DNA of 38,231 nt from Streptomyces kebangsaanensis. Its GTDB lineage: Bacteria; Actinomycetota; Actinomycetes; Streptomycetales; Streptomycetaceae. The stretch is from assembly GCF_001906585.1 (NCBI RefSeq), contig NZ_JUJA01000146.1:218390-256620 (forward strand). Direction: 5' to 3'. Positions 25,030-32,895 of the stretch are shown here, piece after piece. The translations under genes and the position numbers were made by a program. Numbering within the stretch: position 1 is the first letter of the stretch; each line of letters opens with the position of its first letter. The notes under the pieces were generated by a model, which made no database searches, was not told the DNA's origin, and saw nothing but the letters and a program-made list of their open reading frames with translations.

Positions 25030-26364
25030 TCACAGCGAGACCACGAACGCCCCCGCGTCCCGCTCCGGCCGCGGCTTCGGCGGCCCGGCCGGATGCCCGA
25101 CCGCGACCGCTCCCATCGGGTCCCAGTCCTCCGGCAGTCCCAGCACCTCGCGCACCACGTCCCGGCAGAACATCGTCGAGGACACCCACGCCGAGCCGAG
25201 CCGCTCCCCGGCCAGCGCGACCAGGAAGTTCTGCACCCCGGCCCCGGCGGCGACCACGAACATCTCCCGCTCGGCACCGTCCCGCCGCTCGTCTCCGTAC
25301 ACGTGCGAGCCGTCCATGACGAGGCACGGCACCACCAGGCAGGGCGCGTTGCGCAGGACGTCACCGCGCCGGATCCGCTTGGCGATCGACTCCTCGCTCC
25401 TGCCGTCCCGCCGCAGGTCGGTGATCCAGGCGTCCCGCATCGCGTCCAGCAGGCGCGTCCGCGACTCCGCCGACTCCAGCAGCACGAACCGCCACGGCGT
25501 GGTGTGGTGCGGCGCGGGCGCGGTCACCGCCGCGGCCACCGCGCGCCGTACCGCGCCCGGGTCGACCGGCTCGTCGGTGAAGGACCGTACGGTACGCCGC
25601 TGGGTCACCGCCTCCCGTACGGCCTCGGAGGTCCCGAGCCGGAACATGTCGTCGTGCGCGTCCCGCACCATGGCCCGTGCTCCCTCCCCGTGCTCCTCGG
25701 TCACCACGTGCCCCAGCCCGCGCACCACGGCGACGGGCAGCCCGGCGGCCTTGCCCTTGACCAGGTCGCCCGCGGCGGCGAGTTCGTCGGCGGTCGCGAC
25801 GACGGTGGCGCTGAGCGGATTGCCGTGTGCGTCCGTGCCACCGCGCAGATCGTCCAGCGCGCGTACGCCCGCGGCGCCGATGGCGACGTCCGTGAGCCCG
25901 GTGCGCCAGGGCCGCCCGAAGGTGTCGGTGACGAGCACCCCGACCGTGACCCCGAGGGCGTCGCGCAGGCCGTCCCGGATGGCGCGCGCGGACGCGTCCG
26001 GGTCCTCGGGCAGCAACAGCACCGTGCCGGAAGGGGTGTTGGAGGCGTCGACCCCGGCGGCGGCCATGACCAGCCCCTGCCGGTTCTCCACGATCCGCAG
26101 CGGTCCGCGCCGGGCCACGACGCGTACGGTCTCCGCGTCGATCGCGGCCTCCCGGTCGGCCGCCTCGACGATCCGGCCCTCCGCCTTGGAGACGATCTTC
26201 GAGGTGACGAGGAGCACGTCCCCGTCGGCCAGAGCGGGCTCCGCGGCGGCGATCAGCTTCGCCAGGTCGTCGCCCTGCTGCACCTCGGGGATCCCGGCCA
26301 CCGCCCAGACCCGGAACTCCGGGGCGGACGCGTCCGCCCACGCACGCGTCGTCGTGCCGCTCAC
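25030..26364 (-). CDS. fbiB: Coenzyme F420:L-glutamate ligase / dehydro-F420-0 reductase
   Basis: FbiB, 444 residues, the usual two-domain actinobacterial form. The N-terminal CofE-like domain (about 1-245) adds gamma-linked glutamates to F420-0; it shows [33 protein letters not shown] and [24 protein letters not shown]. The C-terminal nitroreductase-like FMN domain (about 255-444) reduces dehydro-F420-0; it begins [13 protein letters not shown] and has [12 protein letters not shown] and NAPCLVVPC. The GTG at 26364 overlaps the fbiA stop as GTGA, so the two F420 genes are translationally coupled. The frame extends upstream only as shadow of fbiA. The product supplies F420-dependent reductases that cannot be identified here. 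Confidence 0.96.
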   Translation of the reverse strand: MSGTTTRAWADASAPEFRVWAVAGIPEVQQGDDLAKLIAAAEPALADGDVLLVTSKIVSKAEGRIVEAADREAAIDAETVRVVARRGPLRIVENRQGLVMAAAGVDASNTPSGTVLLLPEDPDASARAIRDGLRDALGVTVGVLVTDTFGRPWRTGLTDVAIGAAGVRALDDLRGGTDAHGNPLSATVVATADELAAAGDLVKGKAAGLPVAVVRGLGHVVTEEHGEGARAMVRDAHDDMFRLGTSEAVREAVTQRRTVRSFTDEPVDPGAVRRAVAAAVTAPAPHHTTPWRFVLLESAESRTRLLDAMRDAWITDLRRDGRSEESIAKRIRRGDVLRNAPCLVVPCLVMDGSHVYGDERRDGAEREMFVVAAGAGVQNFLVALAGERLGSAWVSSTMFCRDVVREVLGLPEDWDPMGAVAVGHPAGPPKPRPERDAGAFVVSL

Positions 26365-27320
26365 GCCCCCCGCACCTCCTCGGCCAGCGCCAGCGCCTCC
26401 CGCGCCATCCGGGCGGTGGCGTCGGCGTCGGTCATCATCAGCGGCACCGCCCGGCACCGGATGCCGGCCGCCTCGACGCGTTCCACCGAGGCCGCGTCGA
26501 CGGTGTCGACGAGCCAGCCGTCCAGCAGCCCCGAGCCGTAGTGCTCGGCCACCGCCGCGGCCGTGGACTCCACACCGACCGCGGCGAGGACCTTGTCGGC
26601 CATGCCGCGCACGGGCGCGTCGCCGACGATGGGGGACAGGCCGATCACCGGTACCCCGGCGTCGGCGATGGCCTCCCGGATGCCGGGCACCGCGAGGATC
26701 GTGCCGACGGAGACGACGGGATTGGACGGCGGGAAGAGGATCACGTCCGCCTCGGCGATCGCCTCCAGCACCCCGGGCGCCGGCTTCGCCTGTTCCGCGC
26801 CGACCGGCACGACCGCCTCGGCCGGCACCGACGCCCGCAGCCGCACCCAGTACTCCTGGAAGTGCACCGCCTTGCGCTCACCGTCCAGCTCGACGGCGAC
26901 GTGCGTCTCCACGCGGTCGTCGGTCATGGGGATGAGCCGCACCCCCGGCTTCCACCGGTCGCACAGCGCTTCGGTGACCGCGCTCAGCGGATATCCGGCG
27001 CCGATCATCTGGGTGCGCACGATGTGCGTGGCGAAGTCCCGGTCGCCGAGGCCGAACCAGCCCGGTCCGACGCCGTACGCCGCGAGCTCCTCCTTGAGGT
27101 GGAAGGTCTCGTCGGCCCTGCCCCAGCCCTGCTCCTCGTTGATGCCGCCGCCGAGCGTGTACATCACCGTGTCCAGGTCCGGGCAGACCTTCAGCCCGTA
27201 GAGGTGGATGTCGTCGCCGGTGTTGCCGATGACCGTGACGTCCGCGTCCGGCACGGCCCGCTTCAGACCGCGCAGGAACCGGGCACCACCGATGCCGCCT
27301 GCCAGAACCACAATGCGCAT
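26361..27320 (-). CDS. fbiA: 2-phospho-L-lactate / phosphoenolpyruvyl transferase of F420 synthesis
   Basis: FbiA (CofD family), 319 residues. It transfers the phospholactate-type or phosphoenolpyruvyl moiety from its guanosine diphosphate carrier to Fo, giving (dehydro)F420-0. Motifs are [16 protein letters not shown] at the N-terminus, [25 protein letters not shown] with the metal-binding Asp residues, [14 protein letters not shown], and [32 protein letters not shown] in the C-terminal half. The ATG at 27320 begins the conserved first strand; a TGACACACTGTTCCC stretch precedes it without a ribosome site, so a leaderless start is possible. Coupled to fbiB by a 4-base overlap. The gene pair next to whiB matches the arrangement remembered for M. 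tuberculosis fbiA-fbiB beside whiB2. Confidence 0.96.
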   Translation of the reverse strand: MRIVVLAGGIGGARFLRGLKRAVPDADVTVIGNTGDDIHLYGLKVCPDLDTVMYTLGGGINEEQGWGRADETFHLKEELAAYGVGPGWFGLGDRDFATHIVRTQMIGAGYPLSAVTEALCDRWKPGVRLIPMTDDRVETHVAVELDGERKAVHFQEYWVRLRASVPAEAVVPVGAEQAKPAPGVLEAIAEADVILFPPSNPVVSVGTILAVPGIREAIADAGVPVIGLSPIVGDAPVRGMADKVLAAVGVESTAAAVAEHYGSGLLDGWLVDTVDAASVERVEAAGIRCRAVPLMMTDADATARMAREALALAEEVRGA

Positions 27321-27466
27321 GGGAACAGTGTGTCAGCCGCGAGGCCGACTCATTGAGGGGTGGTGGTCGGGTGACGGGTGGACCGAGTCCCGCAGGCGGG
27401 TACGGCAACGCGGCGCACGGTCACTGCCGCGGCACACGCTCGTCCGGGCACGGCTCCGGGCGGACC

Positions 27467-28012
27467 TCAGGCGCTGACGGAGCGCAGCGGGTCGCGGGCG
27501 GCCCCGGCGCACCGGGCGGAGTGCATGGGCATCTCGGTCAGGCCGGGGAAGTACACGTGCAGGCTGACCGCCGGCTCCAGCGTGTCGTTGACGACCTCGT
27601 GCGTGTACCCCGGCGCGAACACCCTCCCCCACTCCCGGCCTCGCTCGAGCGGGGGGACCCCCACCGTGCCGGCCCCCAACACGCGCGTGCCGTGCTCGGT
27701 GCGCTCGGTCAGTTCGCCGTCCAGGACTGTGAGGACGCCGGAGGAGGGGCCGTGGCCGTGCAGTCCGCTGCCCTGCCCGGGTACCCAGGACAGCAGCCAC
27801 ACCTCGTAGCCCGGTCCGGTGCGCAGCCGGTGGTACCAGCGGGTCGTGGCGTCGTAGCGGACGAGGTGCTCCCAGTGGGCGCGGTCGGCGGCGATGGAGC
27901 GGGCCAGGCCGACGAACTCGGCCACGGTGGCCGGGTGTTCGCGCGGGGCCCGGAGCAGGTGCGGGACTTCGAGGATGTCGCCGGCGATCTGAAGGTCGCT
28001 GTCGCTGTTCAT
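27467..28012 (-). CDS. Cysteine dioxygenase (type I, cupin)
   Basis: A 181-residue non-haem iron dioxygenase that oxidises L-cysteine to cysteine sulfinate, the main route of cysteine breakdown. The cupin iron ligands are H85 and H87 in GSGLHGHGPSSG and H138 in GYTHEVVND. YHRLRTGPGYEVWLLSW precedes them as in bacterial CDO. Between beta strands, about residues 115-129 (TVGVPPLERGREWG) form an extra loop encoded by a palindromic repeat, just before the third ligand. The ATG at 28012 has GAGG about 10 bases upstream. Directly upstream on the same strand is a 30-codon ORF ending in a cysteine cluster, followed by a hairpin, implying cysteine-responsive control. The stop is 146 bases before the fbiA start, with no terminator evident. 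Confidence 0.93.
   Translation of the reverse strand: MNSDSDLQIAGDILEVPHLLRAPREHPATVAEFVGLARSIAADRAHWEHLVRYDATTRWYHRLRTGPGYEVWLLSWVPGQGSGLHGHGPSSGVLTVLDGELTERTEHGTRVLGAGTVGVPPLERGREWGRVFAPGYTHEVVNDTLEPAVSLHVYFPGLTEMPMHSARCAGAARDPLRSVSA
27621..27665. repeat. Intragenic copy of a Streptomyces short palindromic repeat (in cysteine dioxygenase)
   Basis: About 45 bases with a CCTCCCCCACTCCCGG arm, a TCGCTCGAGC centre and a GGGGGGACCCCCA arm. This is a dispersed Streptomyces repeat pattern. It is in frame in the cysteine dioxygenase gene and encodes the loop VGVPPLERGREWG before the third iron ligand. Confidence 0.68.
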
Positions 28013-28079
28013 GAGGTGGGGGTCCTCGGTGAAGGAAGGGCGGAGGGAACGGGCGCCGAGCGCGGAGGGGCTCGGACGA

Positions 28080-28118
28080 CGGCTGGAGCACGCGTACGCG
28101 TGTGGGGCTCAACAGCCG
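28080..28118 (-). promoter_or_regulatory. Extended hairpin after the polycysteine ORF, candidate attenuator
   Basis: In the minus-strand RNA, CGGCUG pairs with CAGCCG, GAG with CUC, and CACGC with GCGUG around a GUAC loop. That is 14 bp in all, with bulges only on the 5' side. The 5' arm begins in the last Gly-Cys codons of the leader ORF and includes its stop codon. A ribosome stalled on the cysteine codons would keep the hairpin from forming. No U-tract follows. Confidence 0.5.
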
Positions 28119-28201
28119 GAACAGCAACAGCTACAGCGAGCGCGGGCAGCACCGAGGGACCCGACGGTGCGGGTCGTGGTGAGTGCCGAGTTCGCGAGCA
28201 T
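28109..28201 (-). CDS. Cysteine-rich leader ORF upstream of cysteine dioxygenase
   Basis: A 30-codon ORF ending with RCSCCCSGC before TGA. Five of its last eight residues are Cys, and four of the five use TGT, the codon rarely chosen in this GC-rich genome. It lies 96 bases upstream of the cysteine dioxygenase start on the same strand. A perfect TTGACA lies upstream, with the expected start of transcription within a base of the ATG, and no ribosome site precedes it, so it would be translated from a leaderless mRNA. Leaderless polycysteine short ORFs act as cysteine-responsive attenuators in mycobacteria; the same logic is inferred here. The peptide itself has no recognisable domain. Coding is not proven: the GC-rich DNA allows chance short ORFs, but the coincidence of Cys run, promoter position and neighbour gene is strong. 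Confidence 0.62.
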   Translation of the reverse strand: MLANSALTTTRTVGSLGAARARCSCCCSGC

Positions 28202-28208
28202 GCCCACC

Positions 28209-28237
28209 AGGACAGCGGTTCACACCATCACTGTCAA
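28209..28237 (-). promoter_or_regulatory. Putative promoter of the leader ORF / cysteine dioxygenase transcript
   Basis: On the minus strand, a perfect TTGACA -35 (28237-28232) is followed after 17 bases by TGTCCT (28214-28209). The latter is a poor -10 but keeps the T at both ends. The predicted start at about 28202 coincides with the ATG at 28201. Confidence 0.45.
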
Positions 28238-28669
28238 CTCGACGCCCGGAATGTGGGACATGTTTCACCTCATCCGGTTCATCTCGCAGGCGAAAGGTTT
28301 GCTCATGGGCCGACCGGGACACATGGCGCACATGCCGGGCGCGCAAGCGCCGTTGCGATCCCGTGATCCGACCGTGATCCGGTCCGCTTCGGTGTGCGTG
28401 TCGGAACGAGATCGAAGTCCTGGACATCCTTCCTCGTGCGGGCTCCGTACAGGGGTGCGATGCCCTCGGGGCCTCGGCTGTGTGTCTGGGTTTATGCTGA
28501 TTTGAACACTTTCTGGAGGGGCTTGGTTCCGGAGAGTGAATAAGGGGCCCAATAGCAGATCTCGGCTTGACTCGCCCGGAGCAGCACACTTGTAATTTCA
28601 CTCGTGTCGTTCAGCCGGGACAGGTAACGGCTGCATCACGGGGACGCGAAAGACAGACGAGGGGCGCAC
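28238..28669. other. Regulatory region between cysteine dioxygenase leader and whiB
   Basis: About 430 bases without a convincing gene, clearly more AT-rich than the neighbourhood. It contains a GGCGC-GCAA-GCGCC hairpin at 28338-28351, an 11-base direct repeat CCGTGATCCGA at 28361-28371 and 28372-28382 (last base differs), a TATGCT hexamer at 28493-28498, and the TTGACT/TGTAAT promoter at 28567-28596. An open frame of about 80 codons from 28258 lacks a ribosome site and coding bias. In S. coelicolor whiB has two promoters under developmental control (general knowledge), and this is where they should lie. Confidence 0.5.
28567..28596 (+). promoter_or_regulatory. Putative whiB-proximal promoter
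   Basis: TTGACT at 28567-28572 and TGTAAT at 28591-28596 are separated by 18 bases, giving a predicted start near 28603 and a leader of about 67 bases to the whiB ATG. The leader includes a GAGGGG ribosome site at normal spacing. Confidence 0.5.
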
Positions 28670-28933
28670 ATGACCGAGCTGGTGCAGCAACTGCTGGTCG
28701 ACGACGCGGACGAGGAACTCGGCTGGCAGGAGCGCGCGCTGTGCGCCCAGACCGACCCCGAGTCCTTCTTCCCCGAGAAGGGCGGCTCCACCCGCGAGGC
28801 CAAGAAGGTCTGCCTCGCCTGCGAGGTCCGCTCCGAGTGCCTCGAGTACGCCCTCGCCAACGACGAGCGTTTCGGCATCTGGGGCGGCCTGTCCGAGCGT
28901 GAGCGGCGCCGGCTGAAGAAGGCGGCCGTCTGA
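28670..28933 (+). CDS. whiB: Sporulation regulator WhiB (Wbl family iron-sulfur protein)
   Basis: An 87-residue Wbl protein that matches S. coelicolor WhiB as I recall it in length and sequence. It is a 4Fe-4S protein acting with WhiA to switch on sporulation septation genes. Cluster ligands are C25, C48, C51 and C57 (CxxC in VCLACEVRSEC). The G-rich turn FGIWGG (68-73) that contacts the sigma factor is present, and the C-terminus ERERRRLKKAAV is the basic DNA-contact tail. The start ATG 28670 has GAGGGG seven bases upstream. A long, relatively AT-rich control region precedes it, in keeping with developmental regulation. In mycobacteria the counterpart WhiB2 is essential for division and sits beside fbiA in the same order (from memory). 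Confidence 0.97.
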   Translation: MTELVQQLLVDDADEELGWQERALCAQTDPESFFPEKGGSTREAKKVCLACEVRSECLEYALANDERFGIWGGLSERERRRLKKAAV

Positions 28934-29112
28934 CCGCACGCCCCGCGCGCATCCCGCACAAACGTCACGAACGGCCCGTCGCAGGTGGGTTATCCACAGG
29001 CGGCGGGCCGCAGTCCTGGCCAGCCGATAGTGTGGTCGCTCGTCCGAGACGCCCCCTGCCCCCAGCGGGCACGGGCGTTCACCGCAGTCCACCGAACCGG
29101 GGCCGTATCTCG

Positions 29113-32100
29113 ATGTCCGTGCACAGCCATACGGCAGCCCACTACGACGTCGCTGCCGCAGCGCCGTCCGACCCCGCGCGCGCGACGGCGCCCGACTCGA
29201 GCCGCGCGCCGGAGTATCCGCGGCACGTCGTCACCGCCGTGCTCGTCTCCCACGACGGCGCCCGCTGGCTGCCCGACGCGCTCGCCGGCCTGCTCGGCCA
29301 GGAGCGCCCCGCGCAGTATGCCGTGGCGGCCGACACCGGCAGCGCGGACGGCTCCGCGCAGGTGGTCACCGACGCCCTCGGCGCCGACCGTGTGCTGCAC
29401 CTGGCCCGGCGCACCGGTTTCGGCCAGGCCGTCGAGGAGGCCGTCCACGCCGCCCCGTACCTCACCCCGGACGACCTGCCGTACCTCAGGCGCCCCAGCG
29501 GCTGGGACCCCGCCACGCGCACATGGCGCGACGACGCCTACGACCTGCCCGAGCTGCCGCACGGGGAGCCGGTGCAGTGGCTGTGGCTGCTGCACGACGA
29601 CTGCGCTCCCGAACCCGACGCCTTGGCCCAGCTGCTGAGGGTCGTCGACAACGAGTACGAACTCGGCCGCGACGACGTGGCGATCGTCGGCCCCAAACTG
29701 CGCGGCTGGTACGACCGCAGGCAGCTGCTCGAAGTGGGCGTCAGCATCGCCAACTCCGGCCGTCGTTGGACCGGCCTGGACCGCCGTGAGCAGGACCAGG
29801 GCCAGCACGACCACGTACGGCCCGTGCTGTCGGTGTCCACCGCCGGAATGCTGATCCGGCGTGACATCTTCGAGGAACTGGGCGGGTTCGACCGCAGGCT
29901 GCCCCTGATGCGCGACGACGTCGACCTGTGCTGGCGCGCCAACGCCGCCGGCCACCGCGTCCTGATCGCCCCCGACGCCGTCGTACGACACGCCGAAGCC
30001 GCCTCCCGCGAGCGCCGCACCGTCGACTGCGTCGGCCGCACCGCCGCGTCCCCGCACAAGGTGGACAAGGCCGGCGCCGTCTACACCCTGCTCGTCAACG
30101 CCCGTACGGCGGTGCTGCCCTGGGTGCTGCTGAGGCTCGTGCTCGGCACCCTGCTGCGGACTCTCGCCTATCTCGTCGGCAAGGTGCCGGGACAGGCCGT
30201 CGACGAGATCCGCGGCCTGGTGGGCACACTCCTGCGGCCCGAGCGGATCGTCGCCGGCCGGCGCAGACGCGGGAAGCCACAGGTCGACAAGGGCGAGATG
30301 CGGCCGCTGTTCCCGCCGCCGGGCGCCACCGTCCGCGTCACGGTCGAACAGGTCGCGAGCAACCTCGTCGGCCGCTCCGACCCCGAGGGCTCCTCGGCCG
30401 GCCGGCACGGCGCGGTCGAGTCCGGGCCCGGCGGCGAGGACGCCGACTACCTGGAGGTCGAGCAGTTCGCCCGCCTCAAGCGCATCGCCCGCAAACCCGG
30501 CCCGGTGCTCTTCCTGGTACTGCTGATCGTCTCCCTGGCCGCCTGCCGCGGCCTGCTCGGCGGCGGCGCGCTCGCGGGCGGCGCCCTGCTGCCCGCCCCG
30601 GCCGACTCCTCCGAGCTGTGGTCGCGCTACCTCGACTCCTGGCACCCGGTCGGCGTCGGCGGCACCCCGTCCGCGCCGCCGTACCTGGCGATGGTCGCGA
30701 TGCTGGCCTCCCTGCTGCTGGGTTCGGCCGGCCTCGCGGTCACCGTCCTGCTGGTCGCCTCGGTGCCGCTGGCCGGGTTCACGGCGTACTTCGCCTCCCG
30801 CCCGCTCGTCCCCTCGAGCCTGCTGCGCGCCTGGGCGGCCGTCGTCTACGCCTTCCTGCCCGCGACCACCGGCGCGCTGGCCGGCGGCCGCCTCGGCACC
30901 GCGGTCCTGGCCGTGCTGCTGCCGCTCATCGCCCGCGCGGGCATCGCGGCCGGCGGCCTGGCCAACGACTCCGGTGCCCGCGGCAGTTGGCGCGCCACCT
31001 GGGCGTACGCCCTGCTGCTGACCGTCACCACCGCGTTCACGCCCATCGTGTGGCCCATCGCGCTCCTTCTCGGCCTCGGCGTGCTGGCCGTGCGCCGCGA
31101 CGACATCGTGGCGTACGCACCGCGCTTCCTGGCCCAGTTGGGCACCCCCCTGCTGGTCCTCGCCCCCTGGTCGCTGACGCTGCTGCCGTTCGGCTTCTTC
31201 CAGGAGGCCGGGCTGGAGTACGGCTCCCCGGCCGCCTCCGCCCTCGACCTGCTCGGCGCCGGTCCGGGCGGCCCCGGCACGGTGCACGGGCTGATGCTCA
31301 TCGGCATCGTCCTGGCCGCGCTGGCCGCGCTGCTGCGCGCCGAGCGCCAGTTCGCGATCTGGACGGCCTGGACGGCCGCCCTGGTGGCGCTCGTCTTCGC
31401 GGTGCTGTCCAACGGCTCGCCCTGGGCCGGCCCGGCCACCCTCGTCTACGGTCTCGCGCTCCTGGCTGCCGCCGTGCTCGGTGCCGACGGGGCACGCGCG
31501 CGCGTGGCCGAGCAGAGCTTCGGCTGGCGCCAGCCGGTCGCCGCGCTGATCGCCTTCGCCTCGGCCGCGGGCCCCCTGCTGATCGTCGCCGGCTGGATGA
31601 TCCGTGGCGCCGACGGCCCCGTTCAGCGGCGCGACCCCGTGCAGGTGCCCGCGTTCGTCGCCGAGGAGAGCAGCACCCGCGACCGGGCCCGCACCCTGGT
31701 CCTCGACAGCGACTCGCCCGGCCACGTCGGCTACATGCTCGTCCGCGGCTCCGGCGCCCGCATGGGCGATGCCGAACTGGTCGCGGCGAGCGGCGGGAAC
31801 AGCACGCTCGACAAGGTCGTCGCCAACCTCGTCGCCGGCTCCGGCGCCGACCAGGCCGACCACCTCGGCGGCTTCGCCGTGCGCTACGTCCTCGTCCACA
31901 AGGGCGCGCCCCGCGAGATCAGCCGCGTCCTGGACGCCACGCCCGGTCTGATCCGGCTCAGCCAGCAGGACGGCAGCGCCCTGTGGCGGGTGAACCAGGA
32001 GGTGTCGCGCGCAGCCATCGTGTCCGCCTCCGGCTCCGGCGCCGCCCAGCCGGTCGCCGCCGGACCGGTCGAGATCCACACCACGATCCCGTCCGGGGCC

Positions 32101-32895
32101 GAGGGCCGTGTGCTGCGCCTGGCCGACTCGGCCGACGAGGGCTGGACGGCCACCCTGGACGGAAAGCCGCTCGCCCGCACGACGGTGGACGGCTGGGCCC
32201 AGGGCTTCAGGCTCCCCGCCTCCGGCGGGAAGCTGGACGTGACCTTCGACGACCCGATCGGCCACACGGCCTGGCTGTGGGCCCAGGGCGCGCTCGCCAC
32301 CGTCCTCGTCGTGCTCGCCCTGCCCGGCCGGCGTCGCGACATCGACGACGACCTGCCCGAGGAGGAGCTCGTCCCCGTCCAGCCCGTCGCCGGGGAGGGC
32401 CGCCGGGCCCGCCGGCTGCGCGCCCAGGCGGAGGCCGAGGAGGCCGGCCAGGAGGAGCGGGAGGACTTCGAGCAGGGGCCGGAGGGGCCGGAGGGGCCGG
32501 ACACCATGCCTCCTCCTTCTCAGGAGGAGGCCCCCGCCGCCGTCCCGCACCAGCAGTCCTACGGCGAGTGGGACACCACCGCGTACGCGGAGGCCGGAGC
32601 CGACGGCGAGTGGGACACCACCGCGTACGCGGAGGCCGGAGCCGAGTACGGCGCCCACGGCGGCGAGCACTACCAGGGCGCTCAGCCTCAGCAGTACCCC
32701 GCGGGCGCCTACGACCAGGCGTACCAGGCCGACCCGTACCACAGCGGCCAGTACGACCCGTACGCGTACGGCGGCCAGGCCCCCTCGGCGCCGTACGGCC
32801 AGGCGTACCACCAGGGGTACGAGGAGCCGTACGACCCGGCCCACCACCATCCGCACGGCAACGGCAGTGAGCGCCCCGACGGGAGCCAGCAGTGA
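29113..32895 (+). CDS. Large membrane glycosyltransferase: GT2 domain fused to a polytopic membrane domain
   Basis: A 1260-residue protein. Residues about 38-330 form a GT2 catalytic domain, with VTAVLVSHDGARWL, the metal-binding LLHDDCAPEPDAL (HDD at 161-163), STAGMLIRRDIFEELGGFD, and LMRDDVDLCWRANAAGH with the catalytic Asp. A linker and one hydrophobic segment near 350 follow. From about residue 470 a polytopic region has roughly ten hydrophobic helices, then an extracellular beta-rich part, a last transmembrane helix near 1060, and a charged cytosolic tail rich in Glu, Tyr, Gly and Gln. The second half resembles GT-C-type membrane transferases in layout only. The substrate is unknown; an envelope arabinan or galactan-like glycan is possible. 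ATG 29113 is the first sensible start, though no good ribosome site precedes it. Its stop overlaps the next gene start (GTGA). Confidence 0.88.
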   Translation: MSVHSHTAAHYDVAAAAPSDPARATAPDSSRAPEYPRHVVTAVLVSHDGARWLPDALAGLLGQERPAQYAVAADTGSADGSAQVVTDALGADRVLHLARRTGFGQAVEEAVHAAPYLTPDDLPYLRRPSGWDPATRTWRDDAYDLPELPHGEPVQWLWLLHDDCAPEPDALAQLLRVVDNEYELGRDDVAIVGPKLRGWYDRRQLLEVGVSIANSGRRWTGLDRREQDQGQHDHVRPVLSVSTAGMLIRRDIFEELGGFDRRLPLMRDDVDLCWRANAAGHRVLIAPDAVVRHAEAASRERRTVDCVGRTAASPHKVDKAGAVYTLLVNARTAVLPWVLLRLVLGTLLRTLAYLVGKVPGQAVDEIRGLVGTLLRPERIVAGRRRRGKPQVDKGEMRPLFPPPGATVRVTVEQVASNLVGRSDPEGSSAGRHGAVESGPGGEDADYLEVEQFARLKRIARKPGPVLFLVLLIVSLAACRGLLGGGALAGGALLPAPADSSELWSRYLDSWHPVGVGGTPSAPPYLAMVAMLASLLLGSAGLAVTVLLVASVPLAGFTAYFASRPLVPSSLLRAWAAVVYAFLPATTGALAGGRLGTAVLAVLLPLIARAGIAAGGLANDSGARGSWRATWAYALLLTVTTAFTPIVWPIALLLGLGVLAVRRDDIVAYAPRFLAQLGTPLLVLAPWSLTLLPFGFFQEAGLEYGSPAASALDLLGAGPGGPGTVHGLMLIGIVLAALAALLRAERQFAIWTAWTAALVALVFAVLSNGSPWAGPATLVYGLALLAAAVLGADGARARVAEQSFGWRQPVAALIAFASAAGPLLIVAGWMIRGADGPVQRRDPVQVPAFVAEESSTRDRARTLVLDSDSPGHVGYMLVRGSGARMGDAELVAASGGNSTLDKVVANLVAGSGADQADHLGGFAVRYVLVHKGAPREISRVLDATPGLIRLSQQDGSALWRVNQEVSRAAIVSASGSGAAQPVAAGPVEIHTTIPSGAEGRVLRLADSADEGWTATLDGKPLARTTVDGWAQGFRLPASGGKLDVTFDDPIGHTAWLWAQGALATVLVVLALPGRRRDIDDDLPEEELVPVQPVAGEGRRARRLRAQAEAEEAGQEEREDFEQGPEGPEGPDTMPPPSQEEAPAAVPHQQSYGEWDTTAYAEAGADGEWDTTAYAEAGAEYGAHGGEHYQGAQPQQYPAGAYDQAYQADPYHSGQYDPYAYGGQAPSAPYGQAYHQGYEEPYDPAHHHPHGNGSERPDGSQQ
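32561..32644. repeat. Perfect 42-bp tandem duplication in the glycosyltransferase tail
   Basis: Bases 32561-32602 and 32603-32644 are identical. The unit encodes 14 residues (GEWDTTAYAEAGA type), giving two identical repeats in the disordered C-terminal tail. Identity at all third positions points to a recent duplication. A 9-base triplication GGGGCCGGA lies nearby at 32475-32501. Confidence 0.9.

Noticed and set aside
28258..28505. An open frame of about 80 codons on the plus strand upstream of whiB
   Set aside because: It has no ribosome site, no codon bias typical of the genome, and no recognisable motif; it overlaps promoter-like elements.
28990..28998. A perfect TTATCCACA DnaA-box match after whiB
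   Set aside because: A single box without a cluster or an AT-rich unwinding element does not make an origin; one match can arise by chance.
28990..32856. A 1288-codon open frame on the minus strand opposite the large glycosyltransferase
   Set aside because: It mirrors the third-position GC bias of the plus-strand gene and gives low-complexity protein without domains; the plus strand has clear GT2 motifs.
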